A DNA stretch of 64,000 bases from assembly GCF_006094275.1 (NCBI RefSeq), contig NZ_CP034412.1:1736001-1800000 (forward strand), given 5' to 3'. A program made the translations under genes and the position numbers. This document shows positions 1 through 8,647 of the stretch, one piece after another. The notes under the pieces are model-generated. The model saw only the letters and a list, made by a program, of their open reading frames with translations. It searched no databases and was not told the DNA's origin. The DNA is from Glutamicibacter creatinolyticus. Lineage in GTDB: Bacteria; Actinomycetota; Actinomycetes; Actinomycetales; Micrococcaceae. Numbering within the stretch: the first letter of the stretch is position 1; the number at the start of each line of letters is the position of its first letter.

Positions 1-2
1 AC

Positions 3-83
3 GCCGGTCACTACGTGGTGGACGAGGCGCCCAACGCGGCCATCAAACTCATCATGGACTTCTTCGGGGAACAGACACCGTGA
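3..83 (+). CDS. alpha/beta hydrolase, C-terminal end only
   Basis: Only the last 26 codons of a gene that begins left of the window are present, ending in TGA at 81-83. The peptide contains GHYVVDEAP followed by an amphipathic helix. That pattern is typical of the end of alpha/beta-fold hydrolases, where the His of the G-H-[FY] motif is the catalytic triad histidine and the last helix closes the fold. Substrate cannot be told from this fragment. The family call is inference from a short C-terminal signature. Confidence 0.5.
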   Translation, partial: AGHYVVDEAPNAAIKLIMDFFGEQTP

Positions 84-126
84 ACCGTTGCCATGTAGGG
101 GGTGTCGAGGCGTGATGGGTAAGAGG

Positions 127-357
127 TTAGCTGTCCTTGTTGCGCTTTCGCCCCGTTACCGAAAATTGCCAGCTCGAAAAAACAATGGCGATCATCAGTC
201 CGAGCATTGACAATAAGACCATATATAGACCCCACGGATCAGGTATACGCTCGTTCCACGCAAGGACCATGGAAAGTACGAGCGCGATACCCATTACTAC
301 TGTCCAGGTTTGATTCTTCTTCATCCCGAACCACGCTACCCCATCACTTCCGCTCAC
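127..357 (-). CDS. small two-helix membrane protein, unknown
   Basis: A 76-residue frame starting with GTG at 357; an in-frame ATG at 324 (Met12, followed by KKNQTW) may be the true start. Two hydrophobic stretches of about 18-20 residues (roughly 18-36 and 43-62) are separated by a short polar turn with a Pro-rich segment, and the tail is basic (GRKRNKDS). This fits a small inner-membrane protein. I recognise no family. No convincing ribosome-binding site is visible for either start. It lies in AT-richer DNA than pdxS and thrS, so it may be a recent arrival. Confidence 0.4.
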   Translation of the reverse strand: MSGSDGVAWFGMKKNQTWTVVMGIALVLSMVLAWNERIPDPWGLYMVLLSMLGLMIAIVFSSWQFSVTGRKRNKDS

Positions 358-758
358 GAGGATTATCAGGTGGCTACTAGAAACGAACTGCCCTTCAGTT
401 CAATGACTCCGAAGGCCAGACGCGAAGGACATGGCCCATAGCCGTCTCAGCTCCTACCCTGCCGTAACGATAGCGACGCGCCGCTTGCATTTTGCCACTA
501 CCGGCGACCGACAAAACATGCTCATAGAAGGCTAAAGATCGCAGCAATTCCAACAACTTATACGAAATGGACCATAGTGCCCTGCACCGTCTTCTCCCCG
601 CTAAAGATGTCGTACAGGCGATTCCGGATCTCCCGTCAAAAGGAAAGACTTCCGGTCGTTTTCATTCCAGACGCGTCGAATGGTGCCACCGAGGTGAGGA
701 GCGATGAGCACATTACCTCAGCCCTTTTAATTATCAAATAAGTACCTGGGTCAAAATA
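358..758. other. non-coding or decayed stretch
   Basis: About 400 bases between the small membrane protein and the pdxS terminator, visibly lower in GC than the flanks. No intact gene is supported. One minus-strand frame near 560-630 reads like a protein end (...RNRLYDIFSGEK...) but is closed by stops on both sides, as expected of a decayed gene. I see no tRNA or repeat here. Confidence 0.4.
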
Positions 759-815
759 CGCCACGGAGCCCATGCTTTCCGGTTTCGGCAGCGTGGGCTC
801 CGTGGCGTCGTTTTT
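759..815. terminator. bidirectional terminator after pdxS
   Basis: A perfect 14-bp inverted repeat, CGCCACGGAGCCCA at 759-772 and its complement at 794-807, is followed on the plus side by TCGTTTTT and on the minus side by TATTTTGA. It sits directly downstream of pdxS (minus strand). Confidence 0.85.
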
Positions 816-821
816 CAGTGC

Positions 822-1730
822 TTACCAGCCGCGCTCGGAGAGGCGGTGCGGTACCGGCACGTCGGCGACGTTGATGCCGACCATGGCCTCACCCAGGCCG
901 CGGGAGATCTTGGCCAGTTCATCCGGGTTGTCGTAGAAGGTGGTGGCCTTCACGATGGCCTCGGCACGCTGGGCCGGGTTGCCGGACTTGAAGATGCCCG
1001 AGCCGACGAACACGCCGTCCGCGCCCAGCTGCATCATCATCGCGGCGTCGGCCGGGGTGGCGATGCCACCGGCGGTGAACAGCACGACCGGCAGCTTGCC
1101 GGTGGTGGCCACCTCCTTGACCAGGTCGTACGGGGCCTGCAGCTCCTTGGCGGCCACGTACAGCTCGTCCTCCGGCAGCGCGCGCAGCTTGGCGATCTCG
1201 GTGCGGATCTTGCGCATGTGCCCGGTGGCGTTGGAGACATCGCCGGTGCCGGCCTCACCCTTAGAGCGGATCATGGCAGCGCCCTCGTTGATCCGGCGCA
1301 GCGCCTCCCCCAGGTTGGTGGCGCCGCAGACGAACGGCACGGTGAAGGGCCACTTGTCGATGTGGTTCTCGTAGTCGGCCGGGGACAGCACCTCGGACTC
1401 GTCGATGTAGTCAACGCCCAGGGACTGCAGGATCTGCGCCTCTACGAAGTGGCCGATGCGGGCCTTGGCCATCACCGGGATCGAAACGGTTTCGATGATC
1501 CCGTCGATCATGTCCGGGTCGCTCATGCGCGAGACCCCGCCCTCGGCGCGGATGTCGGCCGGAACGCGTTCCAGTGCCATGACGGCCACGGCGCCTGCGT
1601 CCTCGGCAATGCGGGCCTGCTCGGGGGTGACCACATCCATGATGACCCCGCCCTTGAGCATTTCGGCCATGCCGCGCTTCACGCGGTCCGAACCGGTCTG
1701 GGCCGACGGGGTCTGATCTGGGTTAGACAT
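822..1730 (-). CDS. pdxS: pyridoxal 5'-phosphate synthase, lyase subunit PdxS
   Basis: PdxS makes pyridoxal 5'-phosphate directly from ribose 5-phosphate (or ribulose 5-phosphate), glyceraldehyde 3-phosphate and ammonia; the ammonia normally comes from the glutaminase PdxT in a cytoplasmic 12+12 complex. The 302-residue product is full length for the family. The two active-site lysines are visible in [10 protein letters not shown] (Lys89) and [12 protein letters not shown] (Lys157). The ATG is preceded by AAAGG. Nothing resembling pdxT follows; a strong terminator closes the unit, so pdxT must lie elsewhere. The upstream region carries three copies of a TGACG...AACA motif. Function is very secure from sequence. 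Confidence 0.97.
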   Translation of the reverse strand: MSNPDQTPSAQTGSDRVKRGMAEMLKGGVIMDVVTPEQARIAEDAGAVAVMALERVPADIRAEGGVSRMSDPDMIDGIIETVSIPVMAKARIGHFVEAQILQSLGVDYIDESEVLSPADYENHIDKWPFTVPFVCGATNLGEALRRINEGAAMIRSKGEAGTGDVSNATGHMRKIRTEIAKLRALPEDELYVAAKELQAPYDLVKEVATTGKLPVVLFTAGGIATPADAAMMMQLGADGVFVGSGIFKSGNPAQRAEAIVKATTFYDNPDELAKISRGLGEAMVGINVADVPVPHRLSERGW

Positions 1731-1789
1731 TCTGGCGTTTTCCTTTCCAACACTGAACGCACTTCTGAGCTACGCCAGTAATCGTAGGA

Positions 1790-1872
1790 TGACGCGTAAC
1801 ATTTCCCTCCGGTGTTGCGTCATATTCGCCAACCCGTAGATTTATCTCCCGATTCCCCTGCGTGACGTAACA
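1790..1872. promoter_or_regulatory. three related TGACG-AACA motifs upstream of pdxS
   Basis: TGACGCGTAACA (1790-1801, plus), TGACGCAACA (1813-1822, read on minus) and TGACGTAACA (1863-1872, plus) lie within 83 bases, 60-140 bases upstream of the pdxS start. The spacing and mixed orientation suggest operator half-sites for a regulator. The regulator is unknown. Confidence 0.4.
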
Positions 1873-1995
1873 ATTCACTCGCGGAAAAAACGCAGGTCAG
1901 ATTCGCTTTGCCGCCTGGCGCGGGAAAGGGCGCAGAATCAAGTCGGGATCCCCTTCGCAGGTTCCGCTGGGCGTCGATCGTGCACCGGGAACACC

Positions 1996-2040
1996 GCGGG
2001 CCCGGAACCGCCAACTGATGGTTGGTGGCTCCGGGCCCGC
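1996..2040. terminator. GC-rich hairpin after the HIT gene
   Basis: GCGGGCCCGGAACCGCCAAC at 1996-2015 pairs with the complementary arm at 2020-2040 around a 4-base loop, with one unpaired base. There is no T-tract on either side, so this is the tail-less actinobacterial hairpin type. It lies just past the HIT gene stop. Confidence 0.6.
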
Positions 2041-2084
2041 GGGTACGCCTTCGCGTGTGAGGCGGTCTGCGCGGCGCGGTGCGT

Positions 2085-2642
2085 CTAGACCTGGTCCCAG
2101 GCGTTGGCGACCTCGCTGCGCACCTCGCCCAGGGTGGCGGAGATGGCCTTGGAGTTGGCGATGATCGGGAAGAAGTTCCCGTCCCCGCCCCAGCGCGGCA
2201 CCACGTGCTGGTGCAGGTGCGCGCTGATGCCCGCTCCCCCGGCCAGGCCCTGGTTCATGCCCAGGTTGAAGCCCTTGGCGTTGGAGACCTGACGCAGCAC
2301 CCGCATCGAATGCTGGGCCAGGGCGCCCATTTCCGCGGTCTCCTCGGCGGTGATGTCATCGTAGTTCGGCACGTGGCGGTACGGGCAGATCAGCAGGTGC
2401 CCGGGGTTGTACGGGTAGAGGTTCAGCAGCACGAAGCAGCTCTGGCCGCGGTGCACGATCAGGGACTGCTCGTCGCTGCGGGTCGGGGCGGCACAGAACG
2501 GGCAGTCGTCCTTGTCCTGGAACTGGTGCTGCCCGCCCTTGACGTAGGCCATCCGGTAGGGGGTCCACAGCCGCTGGAACGAATCCGGCACCCCGGCCAG
2601 CTCGAAATCGTCGGTGACCTTTTCATCGTCCGGATACTGCAT
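2085..2642 (-). CDS. HIT-family nucleotide hydrolase/phosphorylase
   Basis: A 185-residue histidine-triad protein. The catalytic triad is HLHQHVVP (residues 142-149), where the middle His attacks the alpha-phosphate of a nucleotide substrate. An N-terminal CPFC (47-50) probably helps bind zinc. The layout matches the actinobacterial group that includes the Ap4A phosphorylase of mycobacteria; that activity is a family-based guess. It follows thrS on the same strand after 117 bases containing a strong hairpin, the usual thrS-HIT order in actinobacteria. The ATG at 2642 is preceded by GGGAAGGGG, slightly distant. Confidence 0.88.
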   Translation of the reverse strand: MQYPDDEKVTDDFELAGVPDSFQRLWTPYRMAYVKGGQHQFQDKDDCPFCAAPTRSDEQSLIVHRGQSCFVLLNLYPYNPGHLLICPYRHVPNYDDITAEETAEMGALAQHSMRVLRQVSNAKGFNLGMNQGLAGGAGISAHLHQHVVPRWGGDGNFFPIIANSKAISATLGEVRSEVANAWDQV

Positions 2643-2678
2643 CCCGTGGGACCCCTTCCCTCACCCGGCCGGCAGCGC

Positions 2679-2719
2679 TGCCCGGGCGGCAGGCACGGTG
2701 GCCTGCCAGCGCCCGGGCA
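2679..2719 (-). terminator. hairpin between thrS and the HIT gene
   Basis: TGCCCGGGCG...CAGGC pairs with GCCTG...GCGCCCGGGCA across 2679-2719, a long GC-only stem in the thrS-HIT gap. It may terminate or attenuate transcription leaving thrS. No T-run is visible. Confidence 0.5.
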
Positions 2720-2759
2720 ACGTGGCCCGCACGGGTTGCGTGCGTGTTGAAACGGCGTG

Positions 2760-4772
2760 CTAGTTGTTGTTCTCGCGGTTGGCGATGGCGTTGACGATGC
2801 GGGAGACCGCCTCGTCGACGGACACCCCGTTGTCCTGGCTGCCGTCGCGGAAGCGGAAGGAGACCGCCCCGGCCTCGGCGTCCTCGCCGCCGGCGATGAG
2901 CACGAACGGGATCTTTTCCTTGGACGCGTTGCGGATCTTCTTCGGGAAGCGGTCCGAGGAGTCGTCCAGTTCCACGCGCACGCCATGGGACTTCAGCTTG
3001 GCCACGACCTCGCCCAGGTAGTCGTTGAACGCCTCGGCGACCGGGATCGCGCGCACCTGCACCGGCGCCAGCCAGGCCGGGAAGGCGCCGGCGTAGTGCT
3101 CGGTGAGCACGCCCAGGAAGCGTTCGATGGAGCCGAACTTCGCGGCGTGGATCATCACCGGTTCCTGGCGCGAGCCGTCGGCGGCCTGGTACTCCAGCCC
3201 GAAGCGGGCCGGCTGGTTGAAGTCGTACTGCACGGTGCCCATCTGCCAGGTGCGCCCGATGGCGTCCTTGGCCTGGACCGAGATCTTCGGCCCGTAGTAG
3301 GCCGCGCCGCCCGGGTCCGGGACCAGCTCGACGCCGGTGGCGGTGGCGACCTTCTCCAGCACGGCGGTCGCCTCGGCCCACTGCTCGTCGGAGCCGATGA
3401 ACTTGTCGCTGTCATCGCGGGTGGACAGCTCCAGGTAGAAGTCATCCATCCCGAAGTCGCGCAGCAGCGAGAGCATGAAGTTCAGCAGGTGCTCGACCTC
3501 GGCCGGGGCCTGCTCCTTGGTGACGTAGGAGTGCGAGTCGTCCTGCGCGAAGCCGCGCACGCGGGTCAGCCCGTGCACCACGCCGGACTTCTCGTAGCGG
3601 TAGACGTGCCCGAACTCGAACAAACGCAGCGGCAGTTCGCGGTAGCTGCGTCCGCGGGAGCGGAAGATCAGGTTGTGCATCGGGCAGTTCATCGCCTTCA
3701 GGCGGTACTCCTGGCCCTGGCGGGTGATGTTGCCGTCCTCGTCGCGCTCCTCGTCGATCTGCAGCGGCGGGAACATGGTGTCGGCGTAGTACGGCAGGTG
3801 CCCGGAGGTGTGGAACAGCCCGTCCTTGGAGATGTGCGGGGTGCCCACGTACTGGAAGCCCTCTTCGATGTGGCGGTCGCGCACGTAGTCTTCCATCTCG
3901 CGCTTGATGATCCCGCCCTTGGGGTGGAAGACCGGCAGGCCCGAGCCCAGCTCATCGGGGAAGGAGAACAGGTCCAGTTCGGCGCCCAGCTTGCGGTGGT
4001 CGCGGCGCTCGGCCTCGGCCAGGCGCTCCTGGTAGGCCTTCAGGTCCTCCTTGGTGGGCCAGGCGGTGCCGTAGATGCGCTGCAGCTGCTTGTTCTTCTC
4101 GCTGCCCAGCCAGTAGGCGGCGGCCGAGCGGGTGAGCGCGAACGCGTTCTTGATCAGCTTGGTGTTCGGCAGGTGCGGGCCGCGGCACAGGTCCTTCCAG
4201 AGCGTTTCCCCGCTCTTGCGGTCCACGTTGTCGTAGATGGTGGTTTCCCCGGCGCCGACCTCCACCGAGACGCCTTCGCCGGTGGTGTCATCGGCGTCGG
4301 CCTTGGCCAGCAGCTCGCACTTGTAGGGCTCGTCGGCCATTTCGGCCTTGGCCTCCGCGGGGGTGACCACGCGGCGTTCGAAGCGCTGGTTCTGGTTGAC
4401 GATCTTGAGCATCATCTTTTCCAGCTGCTTCAGGTCCTCGGGGGTGAAGGGCTCCTCCACGTCGAAGTCGAAGTAGAACCCGTCGGTGATGTAGGGCCCG
4501 ATGCCCAGCTTGGCGTCGGGGCGCAGCTGCTGCACGGCCTGCGCCATCACGTGGGCGGTGGAGTGGCGCAGCACCTCCAGGCCTTCGGGATCGGCGATGG
4601 TCACGCGGGTGACGGTGGCGCCTTCGTGCAGTTCGCGGGACAGGTCGCGCAGTTCGCCGTCGACGTGCATGACCACCACGTCTTTTTGGTCGGCGTAGTA
4701 CTGGGCACCGGTCGTCCCCGCGTCCACCTGTACCTGCTCGCCGTCGATGGTGAGAGTCAGCTGCTCGCTCAT
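2760..4772 (-). CDS. thrS: threonine--tRNA ligase
   Basis: Charges tRNA-Thr in the cytosol. From the ATG at 4772 ([11 protein letters not shown]) the protein has 670 residues: a TGS domain (about 1-65), the editing domain with the [10 protein letters not shown] HxxxH signature, the class II catalytic core with the zinc-binding Cys in AMNCPMHN, and the C-terminal anticodon-binding domain ending ...[12 protein letters not shown]. The frame stays open to 4844, but the extra 24 residues are not family-like and the TGS fold begins at MSEQ. The purine-rich GAAAGG upstream sits rather far from this ATG. No T-box antiterminator structure could be recognised in the leader. Confidence 0.97.
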   Translation of the reverse strand: MSEQLTLTIDGEQVQVDAGTTGAQYYADQKDVVVMHVDGELRDLSRELHEGATVTRVTIADPEGLEVLRHSTAHVMAQAVQQLRPDAKLGIGPYITDGFYFDFDVEEPFTPEDLKQLEKMMLKIVNQNQRFERRVVTPAEAKAEMADEPYKCELLAKADADDTTGEGVSVEVGAGETTIYDNVDRKSGETLWKDLCRGPHLPNTKLIKNAFALTRSAAAYWLGSEKNKQLQRIYGTAWPTKEDLKAYQERLAEAERRDHRKLGAELDLFSFPDELGSGLPVFHPKGGIIKREMEDYVRDRHIEEGFQYVGTPHISKDGLFHTSGHLPYYADTMFPPLQIDEERDEDGNITRQGQEYRLKAMNCPMHNLIFRSRGRSYRELPLRLFEFGHVYRYEKSGVVHGLTRVRGFAQDDSHSYVTKEQAPAEVEHLLNFMLSLLRDFGMDDFYLELSTRDDSDKFIGSDEQWAEATAVLEKVATATGVELVPDPGGAAYYGPKISVQAKDAIGRTWQMGTVQYDFNQPARFGLEYQAADGSRQEPVMIHAAKFGSIERFLGVLTEHYAGAFPAWLAPVQVRAIPVAEAFNDYLGEVVAKLKSHGVRVELDDSSDRFPKKIRNASKEKIPFVLIAGGEDAEAGAVSFRFRDGSQDNGVSVDEAVSRIVNAIANRENNN

Positions 4773-4880
4773 GAGATCGGGTTCTACCTTTCGTAACGAA
4801 AATGGCTTCATAGCTTGCGGCATACCTTGGCCACAGCCAGCCACGACCCAGTTTAGTTCAGCCGGCCGGCGGCGTCCTGC

Positions 4881-5528
4881 TCACTTCGGGGTTTGTGGCG
4901 AATCGGGGCCTTGATGTGACTTGTTCAACAGTTCATCGGCCGAGAGCAGGGCGGAGAAGTGCCACAGTTCGCGCGCCGGCTCGGGTTGGGCGCTGGGGAT
5001 CCTGCCGGCCTTCAGATCCTGGCGGAAGGCCGGGATCAGCGCCTCGATGCGGCGCACCAGCTCATCGGCCTCGTCGCGGGTGAGCATCAGGTTGCTGGTG
5101 CTCAGCAGCGCCTTGGCCTCGATGTCACCGTCGGAGGCGTAGTGCTGCTGGGCGTGGGCCAGGGCGGCGGCCAGGCGGCGCTGCTCGTCGTGGGCGATCT
5201 GGCCGAGGTAGGCGTTCATGGCGCTGGTGGATCCGGTGCCCGCGTGCTCGGCGGGTTCGCCGGTGGTGTAGGCGTCCCCCGCCGGGCGCCAGACCCGGTC
5301 GCGCTTGTCGCGGGCCAGCTCCGGGGCCTCGGCGATCATCCCGGCCTTGGCCAGTTCGCGCAGGTGGAAGCTGATCTTGTTGGCGGCCACCCCCAGCGCC
5401 TCGGCCAGGTCGGCGGCGCGGGCCGATTCCATGGCGGCCAGCGTGTCGAAGATCTGCCGGCGCAGCGGGTTGGCCATGGCCTTGAGCATCGGGGTGGTCA
5501 GGGTGACGTTGCGTGGGGCCTCGCTCAT
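4881..5528 (-). CDS. ArsR-type winged-helix transcriptional regulator
   Basis: A 215-residue DNA-binding protein. The N-terminal winged helix contains LKAMANPLRRQIFDTL and the recognition helix AANKISFHLRELAKAGMI, both typical of ArsR/HTH_20 repressors; no Cys metal site is seen. The ATG at 5528 is chosen; an upstream TTG (5552) lies inside the operator. It is divergent from an MFS transporter with only 80 bases between starts, and a perfect 16-bp inverted repeat lies in between. It probably represses both itself and the transporter. Effector unknown, likely a substrate of the pump. Confidence 0.85.
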   Translation of the reverse strand: MSEAPRNVTLTTPMLKAMANPLRRQIFDTLAAMESARAADLAEALGVAANKISFHLRELAKAGMIAEAPELARDKRDRVWRPAGDAYTTGEPAEHAGTGSTSAMNAYLGQIAHDEQRRLAAALAHAQQHYASDGDIEAKALLSTSNLMLTRDEADELVRRIEALIPAFRQDLKAGRIPSAQPEPARELWHFSALLSADELLNKSHQGPDSPQTPK

Positions 5529-5550
5529 GGCAACAGCATAGCAATCCCCC

Positions 5551-5588
5551 AAATAATATTGCGCAAATTCTATTGCGCAATATTATTT
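5551..5588. promoter_or_regulatory. operator: 16-bp perfect inverted repeat
   Basis: AAATAATATTGCGCAA at 5551-5566 and its exact complement at 5573-5588, separated by ATTCTA. Each arm holds the palindrome TTGCGCAA. It is an AT-rich island in GC-rich DNA, between the divergent regulator and MFS starts, and overlaps where their promoters must be. A dimeric ArsR-type repressor is the obvious ligand. Confidence 0.8.
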
Positions 5589-5607
5589 GCGAGCCTATGG
5601 TGGTGTC

Positions 5608-7086
5608 ATGACCTCGACCCCAGCCCCGGCCGCCGGCACCACCGCCGGTGAGCCACTGCCCCCTTCCGCGAACCCCGGCGCGCGGCCCGGGACCGTGCGG
5701 GCGCCGGAGAACGCCGCGCCGACCCTGCCGCCGCTGCGCCGCCAGGGCCCCTACCGCCACTGGTGGGCGGCGGACACCTCCGCCCTGCTGGCCGGATCGG
5801 TGTACCAGTTCGTGATCCCGCTGCTGCTGCTGGCCGTGACCGGCTCCCCCGCCCAGGCCGGACTGCTGGCCGCCCTGGGCATGGCCGCCCGGGTGGGGCT
5901 GACCCTGTGGGGCGGTTCCCTGGCCGACCGGATGAACCGGTCCACGCTGATCGTGCTCGGCGGGTTGACCGGGGCCGGGCTGACCGCCGCGCTGGGCCTG
6001 CTGGCCGCGGGCGAATCGCTGGGCGTCGCGGCACTGTGCCTCGGGCACATCGTGCTGGAACTGCGCGGCGGGCTCTTTGGCACCGCCACCAACGCGGCGC
6101 TGAAGGACGTGGTCCATCCGCTGCAGCTGGGCCGGGCGATGGCCGCGAACCAGGGCCGGGATGCGGCGCTGAGCCTGGGCGGGGCGCCGCTGGGCGGGCT
6201 GCTGCTGGGGCTCGGGGCCGGGCCGGCGCTTGGATTCGTCGCCCTGTTCCAGCTGCTCTCGGCCGGCTTCGGGCGGCTGATCGCCCCCAGCGTGAAGGCC
6301 GCCGAAGAGCACGCCGCCGCCGACCCGGCCCAGGCGCCCAGCACGCAAGGGGTGCTGGGGGGTCTGCGCTGGTGCTTTGCCCGCCCGCAGCTGCGGATCA
6401 TGCTCTGGCTGATCGTGGCGGTGAACCTGGGCACGAACGGTTCGGTGACCACCCTGGTCTACGGGTTGCGCGACCGCGGGCAGTCCCCGGTGAGCATCGG
6501 GCTGGTCAGCGCCTGCATGGGGGTGGGGCTGCTGCTGGGATCGGTGTTCGCCACCTGGCTGATCGACCGGGTGCCCACCGGGTGGCTCTCCTGCCTGTCG
6601 CTCAGCGCCCTGGGACTGTTCCTGGCGCTCATCTCCGCCCACGCCGGCCTGTGGTGGATCGGCGGGATGCTGGCGGCCGCGTTCGTGGGGGTGCCGGCCC
6701 TGAACGCGGCGGTCGGCGGCTACTTCATGGCGATCGCCCCGCGGGACATGGCCGGGCGGGCGAACGCGGTGATGCTGTTCATGGCGCTGCTGGCCATGCC
6801 GCTGGGGCCGCTGCTGGCCGGGGCCGGGGTGCAGCTGGCCGGGATGGCGCCCACGATCCGCTTCTTCGCCGCCATCGTGCTGCTGGCCGCCCTTGGCGCC
6901 TGGCTCAGCCCGCACATCCGCTCCATCCCCGGGCCCGAGCACTGGCAGCACTCGGGCCCGGACACCGCACCGACCGGCGCCTCGGCGAGCGCGAAGGCCA
7001 AGCGTCCTGCACGCGGTGGGCGGCCGGCGAGCGCTGCTGGGCGCGGACGCGGCCTGGAGCCCCATGGACAGTGGATCTACCTCTAG
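5608..7086 (+). CDS. MFS transporter
   Basis: A 492-residue inner-membrane permease of the major facilitator superfamily. A proline-rich cytoplasmic N-terminus (about 1-45) is followed by roughly 12 hydrophobic helices, with GGSLADRMNR in the first loop matching the MFS G-x-x-x-D-R-x-G/N-R motif between helices 2 and 3. The tail after about 445 is polar and Arg-rich. The ATG at 5608 is preferred over the TTG at 5587, which lies in the operator. It shares an intergenic operator with the ArsR-type gene, pointing to a substrate-inducible exporter. Substrate unknown. Confidence 0.85.
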   Translation: MTSTPAPAAGTTAGEPLPPSANPGARPGTVRAPENAAPTLPPLRRQGPYRHWWAADTSALLAGSVYQFVIPLLLLAVTGSPAQAGLLAALGMAARVGLTLWGGSLADRMNRSTLIVLGGLTGAGLTAALGLLAAGESLGVAALCLGHIVLELRGGLFGTATNAALKDVVHPLQLGRAMAANQGRDAALSLGGAPLGGLLLGLGAGPALGFVALFQLLSAGFGRLIAPSVKAAEEHAAADPAQAPSTQGVLGGLRWCFARPQLRIMLWLIVAVNLGTNGSVTTLVYGLRDRGQSPVSIGLVSACMGVGLLLGSVFATWLIDRVPTGWLSCLSLSALGLFLALISAHAGLWWIGGMLAAAFVGVPALNAAVGGYFMAIAPRDMAGRANAVMLFMALLAMPLGPLLAGAGVQLAGMAPTIRFFAAIVLLAALGAWLSPHIRSIPGPEHWQHSGPDTAPTGASASAKAKRPARGGRPASAAGRGRGLEPHGQWIYL

Positions 7087-7366
7087 ATCCCCTGGGGGCG
7101 TTCGGCGCTGCGGCGCAGGATAGAAGCCTCATAGGATCGAAAGCGCAGTGAGCCAGCGATGGCCCGGCCTCGGGGTCCCCAGGGGAGATGCCGACACCGG
7201 GCCTCACCGGTGGATGTGCGCCACCGGGTGTGGTGCGCCGATCCAGCGGCGCTCCAGCGGGTTCTGGTCGCTAGCCGTCGGCAATGTCGGGACCTTCGGT
7301 GCGGCCCTTCCCCGGCAGGGGTCAGTGGCTCTTCCGTCCCGGGGTTCGCTTGCCTACTGTGGGGGT

Positions 7367-7807
7367 ATGAGCAAGCCTGCCCCGCCAACCATCAGCGCCA
7401 TTACCCTCGGGGTGCGTGATGTGGGTGTCTCCCTGAAGTTCTACACCGAGGGCCTGGGCTTTGAGCTGGTGCAGCCGGCCCATGAGCAGATCGCGTTCGT
7501 GCGGGCCGGGCACGGGCTGATGCTGGCGCTGTGGGATGTGGCGCAAATGCCCAGCGAGTACGGGCAGGTGGGGCATTCGCAGTTGGCTCCCCCGGTGTCG
7601 CTGGGTCACAACGTGGGGTCCGACCGGGAGGTGGAGGCGCATTACCGGCGAGCGCTAAAGGCCGGGGCCAGCCCGGTCAATGCGCCGGCGAAGCAGCCCT
7701 GGGGTGGGATGAGCGCCTGCGTGGCGGACCCGGACGGGTTCCGCTGGGACTTCGTGCACAACCCGACGTTCGTGGTGGAGGCCGACGGGCGGATCTCCGC
7801 GGTCTGA
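7367..7807 (+). CDS. VOC (glyoxalase-fold) family protein
   Basis: A 146-residue protein with the beta-alpha-beta-beta-beta pattern of the vicinal oxygen chelate family. The first module begins ITLGVRDVGVSLKFYTEGLGFELV, and the second ends ACVADPDGFRWDFVHNP, a typical metal-site end of the fold. The ATG at 7367 has GGGGG directly upstream. Members are metal-dependent lyases, dioxygenases or binding proteins; the substrate cannot be assigned. It stands alone between the MFS gene and a HAD hydrolase. The 280 bases upstream (7087-7366) hold nothing I can name. Confidence 0.85.
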   Translation: MSKPAPPTISAITLGVRDVGVSLKFYTEGLGFELVQPAHEQIAFVRAGHGLMLALWDVAQMPSEYGQVGHSQLAPPVSLGHNVGSDREVEAHYRRALKAGASPVNAPAKQPWGGMSACVADPDGFRWDFVHNPTFVVEADGRISAV

Positions 7808-7918
7808 GCGGCAGCTGGCCTATGCTGGGGGTTTAGCCCCGTGTGCCCACCCCCGTGCCCGCTGCCCTGCCCGGGCCTCCCGTGGGGGCGCGGGAGCACG
7901 GTTTTGCAGGAAGGACCC

Positions 7919-8605
7919 ATGCCCTCCCACGTCTACTTCGACTTCTTCGGCACCCTGGTCGACTATGACCCCTCCATCCACCCGGCCGGGTACAACGCGC
8001 CGTTCGAGTTCGCGCGGCGGGCCGGGGCCGGGGTCAAGGCCCGGGACTGTGACCGGCTGTGGGACCGGGCCTGGGCGGAGCTGGACGGGCAAGCCCAGCG
8101 CAGCGAACGCGAATGCTCAATGCAGCAGATCGCCACCCGCTACTGGCAACTGCTCGGCGCCCCGGGGATTGCCGAGGGTGAGATCTCCCGCCTGGTCGAG
8201 GAGTACCTGCAGGCCTGGAGCGCGCGGATCGTCCCGGCGCCCGCGGTGGCCGAGTGCCTGGCGCAGCTGAGCACCGCAGGGCATCACCTGGCGGTGGTCA
8301 GCAACACCCACCACCGCCCGCTGGTGCCCCGCCTGCTGGCCCGGTTCGGGCTGGATGAGCACATCAGCGACGTGTTCACCTCCATCGAGCTGGGCTGGCG
8401 CAAGCCCAATGCGCGGATCTTCCAGGCGGCGCTGGACCGGCATGGCATCACCCCGGCCGAGGCGGCGTTCGTCGGGGACAACTGGGTGGCGGACATCGAA
8501 GGTCCCCGCAGACTGGGGATGGCCGCGTTCTACGTGGGTCCGGCCACGGCCCGGCGTCCGGCCATCACCCTGGCGCAGCTGCCCAGGCTGCTGCGCCACA
8601 GCTAG
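7919..8605 (+). CDS. HAD-family hydrolase
   Basis: A 228-residue haloacid-dehalogenase-superfamily protein, probably a small-molecule phosphatase. Motif I is DFFGTLVDYD near the N-terminus with the nucleophilic Asp, motif II is VVSNTH, motif III is the Lys in GWRKPNARIF, and motif IV is VGDNWVADIEG. A helical cap domain lies between motifs I and II. AGGAAGGA lies about 7 bases before the ATG at 7919, fixing the start. It converges with dnaE2 across a GC-rich hairpin. The substrate is not predictable. Confidence 0.9.
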   Translation: MPSHVYFDFFGTLVDYDPSIHPAGYNAPFEFARRAGAGVKARDCDRLWDRAWAELDGQAQRSERECSMQQIATRYWQLLGAPGIAEGEISRLVEEYLQAWSARIVPAPAVAECLAQLSTAGHHLAVVSNTHHRPLVPRLLARFGLDEHISDVFTSIELGWRKPNARIFQAALDRHGITPAEAAFVGDNWVADIEGPRRLGMAAFYVGPATARRPAITLAQLPRLLRHS

Positions 8606-8606
8606 G

Positions 8607-8638
8607 CGCCCGGTCCCCTTCGGGGGGATCGCCGGGCG
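8607..8638. terminator. convergent hairpin between HAD gene and dnaE2
   Basis: CGCCCGG (8607-8613) pairs with CCGGGCG (8632-8638), enclosing an inner TCCCC-ttc-GGGGGA stem. It sits in the 42-base gap between two convergent genes. Confidence 0.6.
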
Positions 8639-8647
8639 GTCCCTCCC

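Noticed and set aside
2757-4796. Long plus-strand open frame of 679 codons opposite thrS
   Set aside because: It is the antisense of thrS in high-GC DNA; the minus-strand protein is an unmistakable threonyl-tRNA synthetase, while the plus frame is Val/Leu/Gly/Ala-rich without any domain.
4773-4880. Possible T-box leader for thrS
   Set aside because: I could not find the T-box core, specifier loop or a terminator/antiterminator pair in the short upstream region.
5125-7065. 646-codon minus-strand open frame across the ArsR-MFS junction
   Set aside because: It crosses the operator and both divergent genes, is Gln/Arg/Pro/Gly-rich, and has no family character.
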